NCBI RefSeq assembly: GCF_018991925.1
Contig: NW_024726235.1
Span: forward strand, 3,220,259 to 3,284,258
Direction of reading: 5' to 3'
Origin: Homarus americanus
Taxonomy: Eukaryota; Arthropoda; Malacostraca; Decapoda; Nephropidae
DNA length: 64,000 bases
Positions within the stretch are counted from its first letter, which is position 1. Each line of letters starts with the position of its first letter. Both the position numbers and the translations under genes were made by a program. The notes under the pieces are model-generated. The model was not told where the DNA came from. It worked only from the letters and a program-made list of their open reading frames with translations, and searched no databases. Positions 36,726 through 49,019 of this stretch are shown in pieces.

Positions 36726-37149
36726 CCAAGAGCTTATAACCCCATCTTCATTGTCTCCTTCAGATCACGTGAAATAAAGACTGAACGATCATCAGCCGAC
36801 AAGACAAGACTCGGCCTCTTTATTGCTCCTAAATGGCACCAATTTTACGCGTTCATCCTGCAGCTCTCTACCAATACCCGGGTTTGTATAACTCGGCCGC
36901 TGCAACAGGTGGATGGTGTGAAAGGTGCGAAGGGCTACAGGTGTGAGAGGCGAAAATGGTAAGTAGTGAGAAGGATGCGAGGAAGTACTTTAGGTATGAG
37001 GGGATGTAGAAGGTACGGCGTGCGAATGGTGTTACGGTGCAGAAAGTACGAGACGCTAATAGAGGGCAGTGACGTGGATGGTGAATGAGGCGTAAGTTAC
37101 GATATACGCAGGAAGATACAGGAGGCAGTGCGGGGAGTGTGACAGGCGG

Positions 37150-37240
37150 GAAGTGTGAAAGATGGGTGGTGTGACAGGTGGGTGGTGTGACAGGTGGGTG
37201 GTGTGACAGGTGGGTGGTGTGACAGGTGGGTGGTGTGACT
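37150..37240. repeat. 16-bp tandem array
   Basis: Five near-perfect copies of GTGACAGGTGGGTGGT. Confidence 0.95.
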
Positions 37241-37390
37241 GATGAAAGGTGTAAAAGGTGACGGAAGAGCTGAGACAGGTGAGAAGGGTGGCAGACAGAT
37301 AGTAATGAGACAGATGGTGTGTTAGGTGAGGGCAACAAATAGGTCACGTGACAGATGAGTGATTCGTTGTGTAAGAGGGACGATAAGTGG

Positions 37391-37765
37391 ATGACGTATA
37401 CAACAGATGGATGACGTATACAACAGGTGGATGACGTATACAACAGGTGGATGACGTATACAACAGATGGATGACGTATACAACAGATGGATGACGTATA
37501 CAACAGATGGATGACTTATACAACAGATGGATGACGTATACAACAGATGGATGACGTATACAACAGATGGATGACGTATACAACAGATGGATGACGTATA
37601 CAACAGATGGATGACTTATACAACAGATGGATGACGTATACAACAGATGGATGACTTATACAACAGATGGATGAGGTATACAACAGATGGATGACTTATA
37701 CAACAGATGGATGACGTATACAACAGATGGATGACGTATACAACAGATGGATGAAGTACACAAGA
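37391..37765. repeat. 20-bp tandem array, about 19 copies
   Basis: Unit CAACAGATGGATGACGTATA with a strict 20-nt period and only point changes (GACGTA to GACTTA or GAGGTA). The minus strand is open because three units make 60 nt. Confidence 0.98.
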
Positions 37766-37829
37766 TGGTGGAACAGCTGGTCAATATTAATGGCACTCGG
37801 AGATAATTGGATGGCTCGACCAGCTGTAT

Positions 37830-38030
37830 AATGTGACAGGGAGAGTTAGTGTGACAGGGAGAGTTAGTGTGACAGGGAGAGTTTGTGTGACAGGGAGAGT
37901 TACTGTGACAGGGAGAGTTTGTGTGACAGGGAGAGTTACTGTGACAGGGAGAGTTTGTGTGACAGGAAGGGTTAGTGTGACAGGGAGAGTTAGTGTGAGA
38001 CAAGGAGGTTAGTGTGACAGGAGGATTAGT
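37830..38030. repeat. 18-bp tandem array, copy 1 of a duplicated array
   Basis: Units GTGACAGGGAGAGTTAGT with TTTGTGT and TACTGT variants. The end (GACAGGAAGGGTTAGTGTG to GACAAGGAGGTTAGTG) is the same as in the next array. Confidence 0.95.
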
Positions 38031-38104
38031 GTGACAGGGAGGTTGTGTGACAGGGAAGTTTGTGTGACAGGAAGAGTTTGTGTGACAGGGGAGTTTGGCG
38101 TATT

Positions 38105-38345
38105 GTGACAGGGAGAGTTAGTGTGACAGGGAGTTAGTGTGACAGGGAGAGTTAGTGTGACAGGGAGAGTTAGTGTGACAGGGAGAGTTAGTGTGACAGG
38201 GAGAGTTTGTGTGACAGGGAGAGTTACTGTGACAGGGAGAGTTTGTGTGACAGGGAGAGTTACTGTGACAGGGAGAGTTTGTGTGACAGGAAGGGTTAGT
38301 GTGACAGGGAGAGTTAGTGTGAGACAAGGAGGTTAGTGTGACAGG
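38105..38345. repeat. 18-bp tandem array, copy 2
   Basis: Same unit order and same irregular 3' end as 37830-38030, with extra TTAGT-type units. The 38030-38105 spacer is degenerate repeat. Confidence 0.95.
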
Positions 38346-38899
38346 TGTCTAGTAAAATACATGACTGAGACAGCAATTTCGAAGTGGTGTACAACAGACG
38401 GGCAGTACGACAGTAATTTAACAGTAATACAGATGAATAGTGCGACAGTTGGACAGTGTTACGGGTGGATAGTGCAAGAGACGGGCGCAACAAGTGGGGT
38501 GGTGCGAGAGGTAACAATGATGGCTGGTTGGTGCGACAGGTGGCTAGTGTGACAGGCTGTGCGATTTGTAAAGTGTAGCGATGACGACACAAAGGCGGTA
38601 CAACAGGTGTGTGTAGCGACATGTAATCTGTGTGACAAGTGGACGAGGCTTCAGGTAGGCTGTGCGACAGGTGGGTTGTGTGCGACTGTTGGTTCTCCAT
38701 AGTGTCTATTGATCACGCATCCTCTTCCTCCACCCTCACCTCTTTCATCCACCCTCACCTCTCTTCTCCACCCCCACCGATCTCATCCACCCTCAACCCA
38801 CACCCTTCCACCACCCTCGCCCCTCCAGCCTTTCCTCCACCCACATCCTCACCCCTCCACCCTCTCTCCTCCACCTACACCTCCCTCTCCTCTAAGACA

Positions 38900-38901
38900 C
38901 G

Positions 38902-38972
<71 letters not shown>
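38900..38972. repeat. (GA)n microsatellite
   Basis: About 36 GA dinucleotides; A/G-rich sequence continues to 39470. Confidence 0.97.
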
Positions 38973-38976
<4 letters not shown>

Positions 38977-39784
38977 AGAAAAGTTGACGATAAAAAAGAA
39001 TTGGATATAAAAAACACGAATAATGGTAGAATGGGAAATATCAGGCAGGGAGAAGGAAAGGGAAGTTTTAAGGGTGTAAGGGAGAGATGGAGGGGAAGAG
39101 AGTGGGAGGAATGTATAAAGGTTACAAGGGAAGGATGAAGGGGAAGATATAAGGATGTAAGAGAGGGAGAGAGAGAAGATGAGGAGGGTGAAGGTTTAAT
39201 CAAGCAGGCTACAGGTGTCTCCTCCCTGACACACACACACACACACACACGAGGAGCCTATGAGAAGGAGTTGCTGAGAGAGAGAGAGAGCATCAGAAAG
39301 AAAGTAAGAGTGGAAAGATTAAGAGAGAAAAAGTCAGAAATGTAGAGAAAGAAAGGGGGAATTAGAGAGATACAGATAATGAAAGAAAGAGAATAAAAGA
39401 GAGAGAGATAGTAAGAGAAACAAGAAAAAGAGAGACAGAGAGAGAGAAAGAGAGAGAGCATTATCCTCCACATATAGGTTCAATTAGCCCAGGAACAGTA
39501 GTGGCTTGCCAGAATCAGTTCCCACAAACATATCGACCCCGTGTGGATGCAAAGGAACTACCCATCACGAATACATAACACATTAATACATCACTAAATA
39601 AAATACATTGGAAAGTGGGTTTTTTTTTATCAATATTTCGCTACAGTTTTTTATACGTGGATGAAAAGCTCACTGTATCCTCGTCTGTAATTCTTCATGT
39701 TACAGTTTGGTTCCTGGTTGATGTAATTTGTGTACCTGTGAGTTCATGTTCCTTCGCCTGGGGTTTTGCTATCGGGAGGAGAAG

Positions 39785-39965
39785 ACGGTACCCCCCTTCC
39801 TTTCCCCCTCCCTCCCCCTCCCCTTTTCCCCCTCCCCCTTTCTCCTCTCTCCCTTTCCCCTCCCCTTCTCCCTTTCCCCCTCCCTCTCCCTTTCCCCTCC
39901 TTCTCTTCCTTTCCCCTCCCCTCCCTCTTTCCCCATCCTTTTCCCCTCCCTCCCCCCCTTTTTCT
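39785..39965. repeat. Pyrimidine-rich tract
   Basis: 180 nt almost purely C and T on the plus strand. Confidence 0.9.
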
Positions 39966-40119
39966 TGTGTACCACCTTACAGTGTCTTCTCGTCTTGCCT
40001 TCCCGCCGCCAGGTTAGTAACATCAGCTGTTCTTTTCAATGGGTAACAGACCATCTCGTGCAGGTGTGTTTGTTGTGCACGAGAAGACACTAGGAGGTGT
40101 ACGTTTCCATGGTGATGTA

Positions 40120-40240
40120 ACGAGACACACAAGACAACACACCCCACGCCACACTCACAACGCAACACACTACACAACACAACACACTATACTCACAACA
40201 CAACACACTACACAACACACCACACTCACAACACTTTCAC
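40120..40240. repeat. ACACAACACAC-type imperfect repeat
   Basis: Variants of ACACACTACACAACACAAC recur over about 120 nt. Confidence 0.85.
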
Positions 40241-40612
40241 TATCATCTAAAAGGTGTTCGTTCGGGTGCCGGGAAATTGGACATTCCTAGACTAAACTCC
40301 AGCGGTGTGTTGGTTACCTATTCAAGGAACACCTGGACGATTTGTGTAGTGAAGCTCCACCTGTCTGGGTAGAGAATCCTCGGGTCTCGGAGAGGGTTCT
40401 GAGTACATGGGTGTCCCGAGGCTCACCACCCACGAGAACGAGGCCGTTTGTTGTGGTGGTTGTGGTTGTTTGTATTAGGTTAGGAGGTGGTTATTGTGTG
40501 TATCCGGATATGTTGTTGACAGATCCAGATATGTTGTAGGTACATGTCTGGTCTGGACATGTTGTAGGCACATATCGGAGGTACAGAATATTGGTACATT
40601 TTAGGAGCAATA

Positions 40613-40615
<3 letters not shown>

Positions 40616-40697
<82 letters not shown>
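40616..40697. repeat. (GA)n microsatellite
   Basis: About 40 uninterrupted GA dinucleotides. Confidence 0.97.
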
Positions 40698-40897
40698 CAA
40701 GTTCTTCCACCATTTATCTTCAAAATTGATTACATAATACGGTCGTCGTTTCACTTATTTCCCAATTTGATATGAGGAGACAGACAGCCTTCCATTTTCA
40801 AGATTAATTTCACAGTGGTTTTTTTTTTCCAGGATGCGTCTGACGTTATAATATTAATGTTTAAGATGAGTGTCTATCTCAACGTGTTCCTCTCACG

Positions 40898-40980
40898 GTG
40901 ACAAGACCACATACTGCCAACATAAGGCCACATACTGCCAACATAAGACCACATACTGCCAACATAACAAAGCCACATCC
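40898..40980. repeat. 21-bp tandem repeat
   Basis: Three to four copies of CCACATACTGCCAACATAAG. Confidence 0.92.
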
Positions 40981-41235
40981 TGTAGAATAAGATAAAATAT
41001 GATAGTTTGTGAAGTAAAAAGAAAAAGATAAGAGATAAATATAATGATAGTAATATAATAGGCGATAATAATAGTGTTGATATTTTTAAGCAAATTTCAA
41101 TATGTATCGCTCATAGCTACAGTATCCGCCATTGTCCATTCATCCCTGTCACTTGATTTGTCACTGGTGTTTACAACCCTTACTGTACACTCGTTAAATC
41201 ACTCGAGGTTTCAACACAGACAAACTTAATGGGGA

Positions 41236-41305
41236 GCTGTGAGTGAGACGCATCTGTGAGTGAGAGACATCTGTGAGTGAGAGACATCTGTGAGTGAGAA
41301 ACATC
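41236..41305. repeat. 17-18-bp tandem repeat
   Basis: Four copies of CTGTGAGTGAGAGACAT. Confidence 0.9.
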
Positions 41306-41364
41306 TGAGAGACAACCTCATGAAAAGACACACAAAAGAATAAATCATTAAATCATTGTTCCCT

Positions 41365-41755
41365 CGAGACCTGCGTGAAGAGTGACAGTAAATCTCACAG
41401 GATGGCGGAGAGAAGATAGGTGACTTTTTTATTTTATTTTTTCCTGGAGGAGTAGAAGAAGAAGGTGTTGTAGTAGTACCAGACTTCCTCAGGGGTGGGT
41501 TGGGGAAGGGTGTGTGGAGGAGGACGGGGTCACCAAGGACATGATAAAAAAAAAATGTATTTATCGTTATGAGATCCGTGTGACAGATGGCAGTGTATCT
41601 TACAAGACGGGGGACATAAGTTGAGTGATCTTCGATATTTTTTTTACGGGGAAGAGGAGGGGGGAGTATAATGATAAAGAGGAGGCACAGCAGCAGGCCT
41701 CCTCGGGAAAGGATATGTGAAGGAGAAATGAGGATCTCCCAGAGTGTGGTGGGGG
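41365..41755. repeat. Diverged direct duplication of ~190 bp
   Basis: 41370-41560 and 41570-41755 share, in order: gacctgcgtga / gatccgtgtga, gtaaatctcacagga / gtgtatcttacaaga, a T-rich block, a GA-rich block, and cttcctcagg / cctcctcggg. I judge identity to be roughly 60-65%. Confidence 0.6.
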
Positions 41756-42489
41756 GGGGTGGATGGGGATGGAGGCGGGGGAGGCGAGATAAATTGGTGG
41801 GAGGAGGGACCAAGTGAGGCGGAAAGGCGACCCACCTAGATATTGGCTCAGTGACGTCTGATGTAGAGAGTAGATCCCCCTTGCTGATTGGTCATGAGGG
41901 CCACGGGAGGGGTTAAGGCTGCGGTAGTGTAGAAGAGTTTGATAGAGGGCGAGAAAGAGAAAAAAAAGTCAGATATTTTAGGAAGATTAGGAGTGAGAGT
42001 TGAGTTAGGAGGAAGGGTAAGGCAGGGATTGGATGCGGTGGAATGGGGTTCGGTTAAGCCTTTAAAAGGAATCGATACAAGGAAGGTGAAACTGGGCTGG
42101 GTTGTATGAGTTGAGGCAGGATAGAGCTGCATAGGTTAGTGTGTACTGAAGTTAATAGAGTACGGCGGGAAATGAGAGAGAGAGGCGGGAAAGGATAGAG
42201 AGAGATAGAAAATAAATTATGGGAAGAGAGAAAGAGGGAGGGAAAGGATAGAAGGATAGAGAGAAAGAGAGATGGAAGGGTAGAATATAATATATAAAGA
42301 GAAAGAGAGAGAAGCGTGCAGAAAGACAGTGATGGCGTGTGTAGACCTAAAACACACCGCCAGCACCACAGGTCGAAGCCATTTAAGAAAACTACCAGCA
42401 GTCAGGGGGAGGGGAGGGGGGGTGGGTACTGGAGGGTGGTATACATGTGGTGGCTGAGGTGTAATTCTTCTCAACCTCGCTAACTGTGT

Positions 42490-42830
42490 TCTCCTTCCCA
42501 TCGCCCTCCGTCCTAACATTTTACCTCACCACCACCTACTTTCCTCCTCCTTGTCTCCTCCTGCCCTACTTGATTCTCGTCCTCTTTGCCTCCTCTTCCT
42601 CCTCTCTTCCCTCCTCGCCTCCTTTATTCTCTATCTCCCCACCTCCCAACATCCTTCTTCTCCTTACCTCCCCAACTCCTCGCCATCCCACCTTCCTCTC
42701 TCCCCTGCTCCTCGCCCTCCCACCTCCCTCTCTCCCCTGCTCCTCGCCCTCCCACCTCCCTCTCTCCCCTGCTCCTCGCCCTCCCACCTCCCTCTCTCCC
42801 CAGCTCCTCGCCTCCACCATCACCGCTCCT
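42490..42830. repeat. Pyrimidine-rich tract with 32-bp tandem repeat
   Basis: From about 42676 there are four to five copies of CTCCTCGCCCTCCCACCTCC plus 12 nt, almost identical. Confidence 0.93.
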
Positions 42831-43964
42831 CGCTGTTGACACGTACTATATACCCATTTTCCTTAAGGCTCTAGTATCACCACCACAATCAGTTAATTTA
42901 CATATTCCTATTAATATTTATTCTTTTATTTACTAATTTACATTCTCGTGGACACTGTTGAAGGTAATTGAATCTCACTGTAGCCCTGAGGTTGTTTTGT
43001 TGTTGTTATTGGTGTTTGTTATTTGTGGTTGACATGTTTACTAGTGGTCATACGCAACACACTGAGAACAGTATCGTATCCCCCATTAACCTATAACATG
43101 ACCCCCCCCGCCCCCCATCAGCTGCCAGACCTCCCCCCTCCTCGTCCCATTGCCGACCACACGTGTCAGCCGAGACCTTGAACACGACTAAATTATTTTC
43201 CCAATATCTATTGGAAATTTATGTTGATTTCTGATCATTGAGTTACACGGACTGTTAGCTTTCAATGGAAGATAGTCGGGGGCAGCTAATTTCACCGTGA
43301 CGAAAGAACATACTTCAACTGTAATTGTGAACGATATTTAATACAAAAAGAAAAAAGAATTTGAACCATTGTGAATTATTAGAAATGATTTTGGGGTTAA
43401 TTTTTCCGTTAATTTAAATTAGAATATAATTATATACTAATATTTGATCTTTTGTTTTAAATTTACAAACGGTGATAAGGAGTAATTTTGAGAGGGTGAG
43501 TCAGCGGTCGAATTCGCCACTCGAGCGAAAAAATTAAATGGATTAAAGGGATCGTCATTTGGGTGGTGATTAAAGTGCTAAAGACCTGAGTGACGACGTG
43601 TTGATGATCCTGTCTAAACTGTACTGAGTTACCTGACCCAAGTGCCTTATTGACCCCGAGGGACAGGGAGCTAGTGTAGGTGTAAATGTTACTGTATAAT
43701 AATAACAATAACCAATAAATAACAACATCTTTACTAATAACTTTAATAATAATGACAATAATACACTAACTATACCAATAATACATTTAACGTTGGTAAT
43801 TAGGCTCACAGTCGGCCGAGCTCAGACCTGCTGGACCTGACAGTGTGTGTGTGTGTGTGAGGAAGACCAGAAAATTACAAGAGTTATTATTTATCGTTAG
43901 CCATTTCTCTCCCTTGTGTAGCTGCAACCAAGACCCCCTCAAAACAACGTCATTTGGGAAGGGG

Positions 43965-44095
43965 AATTCTCACTCTGGTTATCTTACTCCCGAGGGATTT
44001 TTACTCCATTATCCAGCTCTCGGGGGATACTTGTTCTAATCTTACTCGAGGGATTTTTACTCCATTATCCTACTCCAGAGGGATTCATACTCCAT
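43965..44095. repeat. Short diverged tandem repeat
   Basis: Three to four variants of GAGGGATTTTTACTCCATTA separated by CCAGCTC/CCTACTC. Confidence 0.8.
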
Positions 44096-44704
44096 ATAAA
44101 TGGGCATAACATGAGTCTCTGCCGCTAATGTCGATTGGAGTAACTTTTGTTGCTCCTGCAGAGAAAAAAAATCAAATAACCCGGCAACTTCCACATTACG
44201 GGGCGCTGTGTACTGTAGTGTAACGGTGTATCGGTATGATGTATCGTGGATAAATGTCCCCAAGCTGGTGACCTGAGGATATATTTTCAGGTCCTAATGG
44301 CGTCGTAGTGTATCACAGGTTAATGAATGTGTTTTGGTGGTCGAGAGTAAAACCCCTCACGAGTGTAAGTCATGTCAGGGTCAGGTAATGGATAAATCTT
44401 TCTAAACGGTACAGGAGGATTTTTTTTAATGTTATTTGGTGTTGCCGTGATGAACTGCCTTGTTTTGATTGTAGGATCAGGTCAGGTCAGGTCAATGTTG
44501 AAGTTATTTGATGGATAAATTCTCTCTAAAAGTCACTTGGGGGGGTCAAATATTTCCAAACCCTAATTAGTGATGAGGGTTAGAGGTGTGTTGGAGGCGA
44601 CGGGAAGCTTTGTCTTGAGGGCAGATCAGGTGAAGGGTCGAACACGGGTCATCACCACTCACACACTCACTCCATTACCGCCTTCTAATTGGTACACGGC
44701 CACT

Positions 44705-44970
44705 AACCCTCCACCCTCCTGACCCCTCATCAACCCCTCTTCCTCCATCACCCCTCCTTCCTCCTCTACCCACCTGACCCCCATTACCCCTCCCTCCTCC
44801 TCCACCCACCTGACCCCCATCACCCCTCCCTCCTCCTCCACCCACCTGACCCCCATTACCCCTCCCTCCTCCTCCACCCACCTGACCCCCATTACCCCTC
44901 CCTCCTCCTCTATCCACCTGACCCCCATTACCCCTCCCTCCTCCTCTACCCAGCTGATTCCCATCACTCC
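44705..44970. repeat. 36-bp tandem array
   Basis: About seven copies of CCACCTGACCCCCATTACCC plus 16 nt of CTCC. The period is 12 codons, so the minus strand is open with a Glu/Gly/Val repeat. Confidence 0.95.
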
Positions 44971-45421
44971 CCGCTCCTCCTCCTCTATCCCTCACCTTAA
45001 CGACCCAATCACCGCGACACCTTAAAAACAGCTGTCAACCCCACAGTCAATTAGTCCAGCTCGGGGACATTTGGGGGTCAGTGGGTCACCTCAGGAAGGC
45101 CAGTCACCCTATCCTCTCACCACTGGAGATTTAAATACCGGTTGTTGTATGAATTGTGGACATGAAGCTCTATCCATCAAGTGTCGTACGGTTCACTGTG
45201 TTCCGAAGCTTTAAACCCGAGATTCATGAGGTTTCAAGTCGTCGCGAACTGAGACACCGAGACACCCCAGACAGGTGAAACTTCAGTATTGATTATATTT
45301 TTATGTTGGAGGTTATTCTAAAGAGAGTACTTCTTCACACAATCCACCAATGGGGACTTCTAAATATGTGCTGTTAACCAATCACAACTCTGAAGTATGC
45401 ACATGAACCAATCAGAACTCC

Positions 45422-45460
<39 letters not shown>

Positions 45461-45649
45461 GAGTTAACCAATCAGAACAGGTTTTCATGTGATACAGTGA
45501 AAAGATTGGGCCGTGGAGGTTGTGTGGGGTTGTTTTGTTGTGGGTTTCTCATTAAAGTTGGAGCGTCCAGTGAGCATAGAGTGTGTTGCTGCCCACGCTC
45601 ATTATTCACGCTCCTGTAAGTATTTCCTCCTCGACATCTCTTTTATAAC

Positions 45650-45775
45650 TCGCTAGAGAGGGAGGTAGAGAGGGGTGAGAGGGAGGTAGAGAGGGGTGAG
45701 AGGGAGGTGGAGAGAGGAGTGAGAAAAGGTGGAGAGAGGGGTGAGAGAGAGGTAAAGAAGAGGGAGGAAGGGAAG
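45650..45775. repeat. 19-bp purine-rich tandem repeat
   Basis: Copies of GAGAGGGAGGTAGAGAGGGG-type units. Confidence 0.88.
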
Positions 45776-46055
45776 GTTCTTGGTGTCCAGGTATATGTAT
45801 ATATATATATATATTTGTTAGTTTCATTTTTTTCTCTCTAACATTCGTCATATTTGAAGGATAGAAGGAGTGAGTGATGAGGAGGGTGTTGATGTTTTGA
45901 AGGAACGCCATTTTGTTGTTGGTTATTGTGACCTCTAATGGTGAGGGGAGGGCTTTTATTGACCTCCCCCCCTTGTAGGTCATTCATGTTTGTTGTTGAC
46001 CTTTATGGGAGGGTCACTTAAAGGTGTTACAAAAAGCTTGCACGATACTGGAATC

Positions 46056-46108
<53 letters not shown>

Positions 46109-46244
46109 GTCAGTGTTAGGGCAACTTTGAGCCTCTGAAATTGTGGTGTACATGTTGAAAAGTCAGAGGTAACATGACACTGAATTTTTTTTTTTGTCCC
46201 ATAGAGTTAGACCCACCATACACGTCCTCTTTACTCACACACAC

Positions 46245-46595
46245 CTTCAATTCTTCTCTCCTCCAATATCCTCCTAACTCTTTCTCATTACCCTCTTTCC
46301 TCGATCTCCCCCCTCCCTCTTTGTCTTTCCTGTCCTCTCTTTCTCTCCCTTACCCCTCCTTCTTCCTCTCCCATATCCTCTCCCTCTCCTCTCTTCCTTT
46401 CCTCTTTTCTCCTCTCCCCATCCTCCTCTTCTCCCTCCTCCCTTCTCCCTCTCCCCTCCTCTCTCTCCTCTCCTCTCCTCCTCCTCCTCTCCTCTTCTCC
46501 TCTCCCCCTCCTCCTCTTCTCCCTCCCCCCTCCTCCTCTTCTCCCCTCCCCCTCCTCCTCTTCTCCCCCCCTCCTCCTCTTCTCCCCCCCTAACG
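46245..46595. repeat. Pyrimidine-rich tract
   Basis: About 350 nt nearly free of purines; the last part repeats CCCCTCCTCCTCTTCTCC. Confidence 0.92.
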
Positions 46596-46624
46596 CTTCT
46601 GATGATCAACTGAACCATTATCAC

Positions 46625-46925
46625 GACGCCTCAACACAACACCTGTGCTTCGAGTATTCACAACACCCAAGCCTCACTCCGAGTGTTGAAAAAGTGGGTC
46701 CCATAAGCCTAGCAGCTCCTTTGGGACAGTGCAGATACAGTACACTGAATACTGAGCCTTCGGTACACAGTGAGGCAACGTGTTCGGCACTGCACTCGAC
46801 CGTCTTCACTTCCCCAACTGTGAAATTATGTTCTCATTCACAGCTGGGTGGACTGAAGGTGTCCAGGGCATGAACTAGTGACCCTTATGACAGGAGGCGA
46901 GCACTGTATCCCCTCAGCCTCACCT
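46625..46925 (-). mobile_element. tRNA-derived SINE-like element (minus strand)
   Basis: Read on the minus strand it starts GGCTGAGGGGATACAGTGCT (A-box-like), followed after a spacer by CACTAGTTCATGCCC (weak B-box). The A-box region matches the element at 51538 in about 21 of 24 positions. The 3' end is not clearly defined. Confidence 0.55.
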
Positions 46926-47394
46926 ACCCTTACCTCATTTACCCTACCCTACCCCCACCTCAACAGCCTTCACACAAGCGTCCCCTTAACTCAGTAAAGG
47001 GGACCGGACCGTATCTTGGGTTATACTCCCCCTTCCCTCCCTGACCAGTGATTTTTCCCCTCCCTCCCCCATCACCTGACCTCTCCCCCTTTGTAAACAT
47101 TTCCCTTAATTCTACAAAGAGGGACCCTAATTTGAACTTCCTTTACCCCCCTCACCCTCTCCTCTCCCCTTCACCCTCTCCTCATCCCTCTCCTCTACTC
47201 TCTCCCTCACCCCTCTCCCTCTTCCCCCCCTAATCACACCATGTAATGAGTGTGTTAACTACTGAGCCAGACACTAAGCGAGGTCTTGCATGGTTCCTGT
47301 GTTATGGAGGAGGCAGTTTACCTCGGCAATTAGGGAGGTTACGATAAATACCCCACACTGTGTTAAGAGACCCCAGTGACGGAGGCTATGCTGT

Positions 47395-47575
47395 GTGTGT
47401 CCAGTCAGGCTGAAGTGTGTTGAGTGATTGAGAGAGTGAGTGAGTAAGTGAGAGTGATTGAGAGATTGAATGAGTGAGTAATTGATAGAATGAGTAAGAG
47501 TGAGTGAATAATTGACAGAGCTAGTGATTAAGAGTGTGAGAGTAGGTGATTGAGAAAGAGAGAGAGAGAGAGATA
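47395..47575. repeat. GAGTGAGTGATTGA-type decayed repeat
   Basis: Variants of GAGTGAGTGAGTAAGTG and TGATTGAGAGA over about 180 nt, ending in (GA)n. Confidence 0.8.
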
Positions 47576-47684
47576 GATTGGTTGGAAAACGTGTACAAAG
47601 TGAAGAAGAATGGCTTGTTAAGACACACTCACCCACACTCACCCACACGCTTAACCACAAACATTCATCACTCATTCCTTAATC

Positions 47685-47812
47685 ATCATCTAGTCATCAG
47701 CCAATCAGTCATCACCCAATCGGTCATCACCCAGTCATCGGTCATCACCCAATCACCAGTCATCACCCAATCACCAGTCATCACCCAATCACCAGTCATC
47801 GCCCAGTCATTA
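47685..47812. repeat. 18-bp tandem repeat
   Basis: About six copies of CAGTCATCACCCAATCAC. Confidence 0.93.
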
Positions 47813-49019
47813 TTCTGTACCGTATAATCCACCTGGAGCAACTACAGATGTATGACGTCACAGGGAAATTTATATCACGTGGGAGCTGCAACACCCAAAT
47901 TGGAAACGCCGTCCATGGAAACTCGGCACATGTCCTCAGGGTGTCGTATGGGTGAGCACCGCCTGTTCTTGGTAGTGGGATCATCACCCTTAAGGCCTTG
48001 GTGGGCGAGGCATTATCTTACGGTGTGTGCCGTGACCTGCCTCTGTGCCTAGATCGTGTTTATATTTTATCAGCTGATCGCTTGCGGGGGAAGTAAAATG
48101 CAGCCATCATCGCTGACTGTCTCTCATCAGGGAGGGAGGCCTGAAGGTGGTGTGGCCGTGATAGGTGTGTAGAATGAAGGGTATAATGTTGTAGATTGCC
48201 ATGGAAATGTGTGTTGGTCACGGGGGAATTGTTGGAACCATTGGTTGCTGGTGTCACTTGGCGCAGCACCAATTGAATTCAGCGGTCTACCAGGCAGCCG
48301 CGGTGTTGCCACTGATTAATAATGAAATTAAGTGCAAGTGTTCGTTGTAAATTCTCTCGTTACTTGATGATAACGTTTGCTTTTAATGTCTACATTTGTG
48401 TGTGCGTGCGTATTTGTGTGTGTGCGTGTGCGCGTGTGTGCGCTCCTCGCTTTACGCACCTCTCCCCGCCACAACCAACGAAGGATTCCCACCTGCTGTA
48501 GAGCGCCAGCAGCCCTCCCCCACACGCCAGATAACGCCTCGTCCTGCATGTATACGACGCCACCTGATAAACGGGGAGGGCCGCTGGTGCTGTGGTGTGA
48601 GGATACTGAGATAAGTGAAATGTATGCCAGCGACCTAACCGAGGGTGCAGGAAGACAACGACCCCTCGCGATAACCGATGGACGTACTATTATAACGTTT
48701 ACGTGTCCGTCCGTGTCAGTACTGGAACTTGCCTTGAGGTGCGTATTCTAAGTTAGTATATAATCATCAACAATTAAAAACTAAAAGAGATACATCATTC
48801 TGGTTTCTTATCATCATACTTCAAGACAACTTCTTCTCCACATCACAATTTCGTCTCATTTGGGTCAGTATGGATGGGCACGGATGCCACCCCACACCTC
48901 ACCCAAGTTACCCAATTAAGTAGGTGTGTGGAGAGGTTTACTAATATAAGCTCCCAACACGATACACTTTACGGCGTCGTCTGTTATCATAATGTAAACA
49001 ATCTTTGCGTTCCTGGGAG

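Noticed and set aside
37391..37765. Direct-repeat array as CRISPR
   Set aside because: Repeats are head-to-tail without unique spacers, in a eukaryotic intron.
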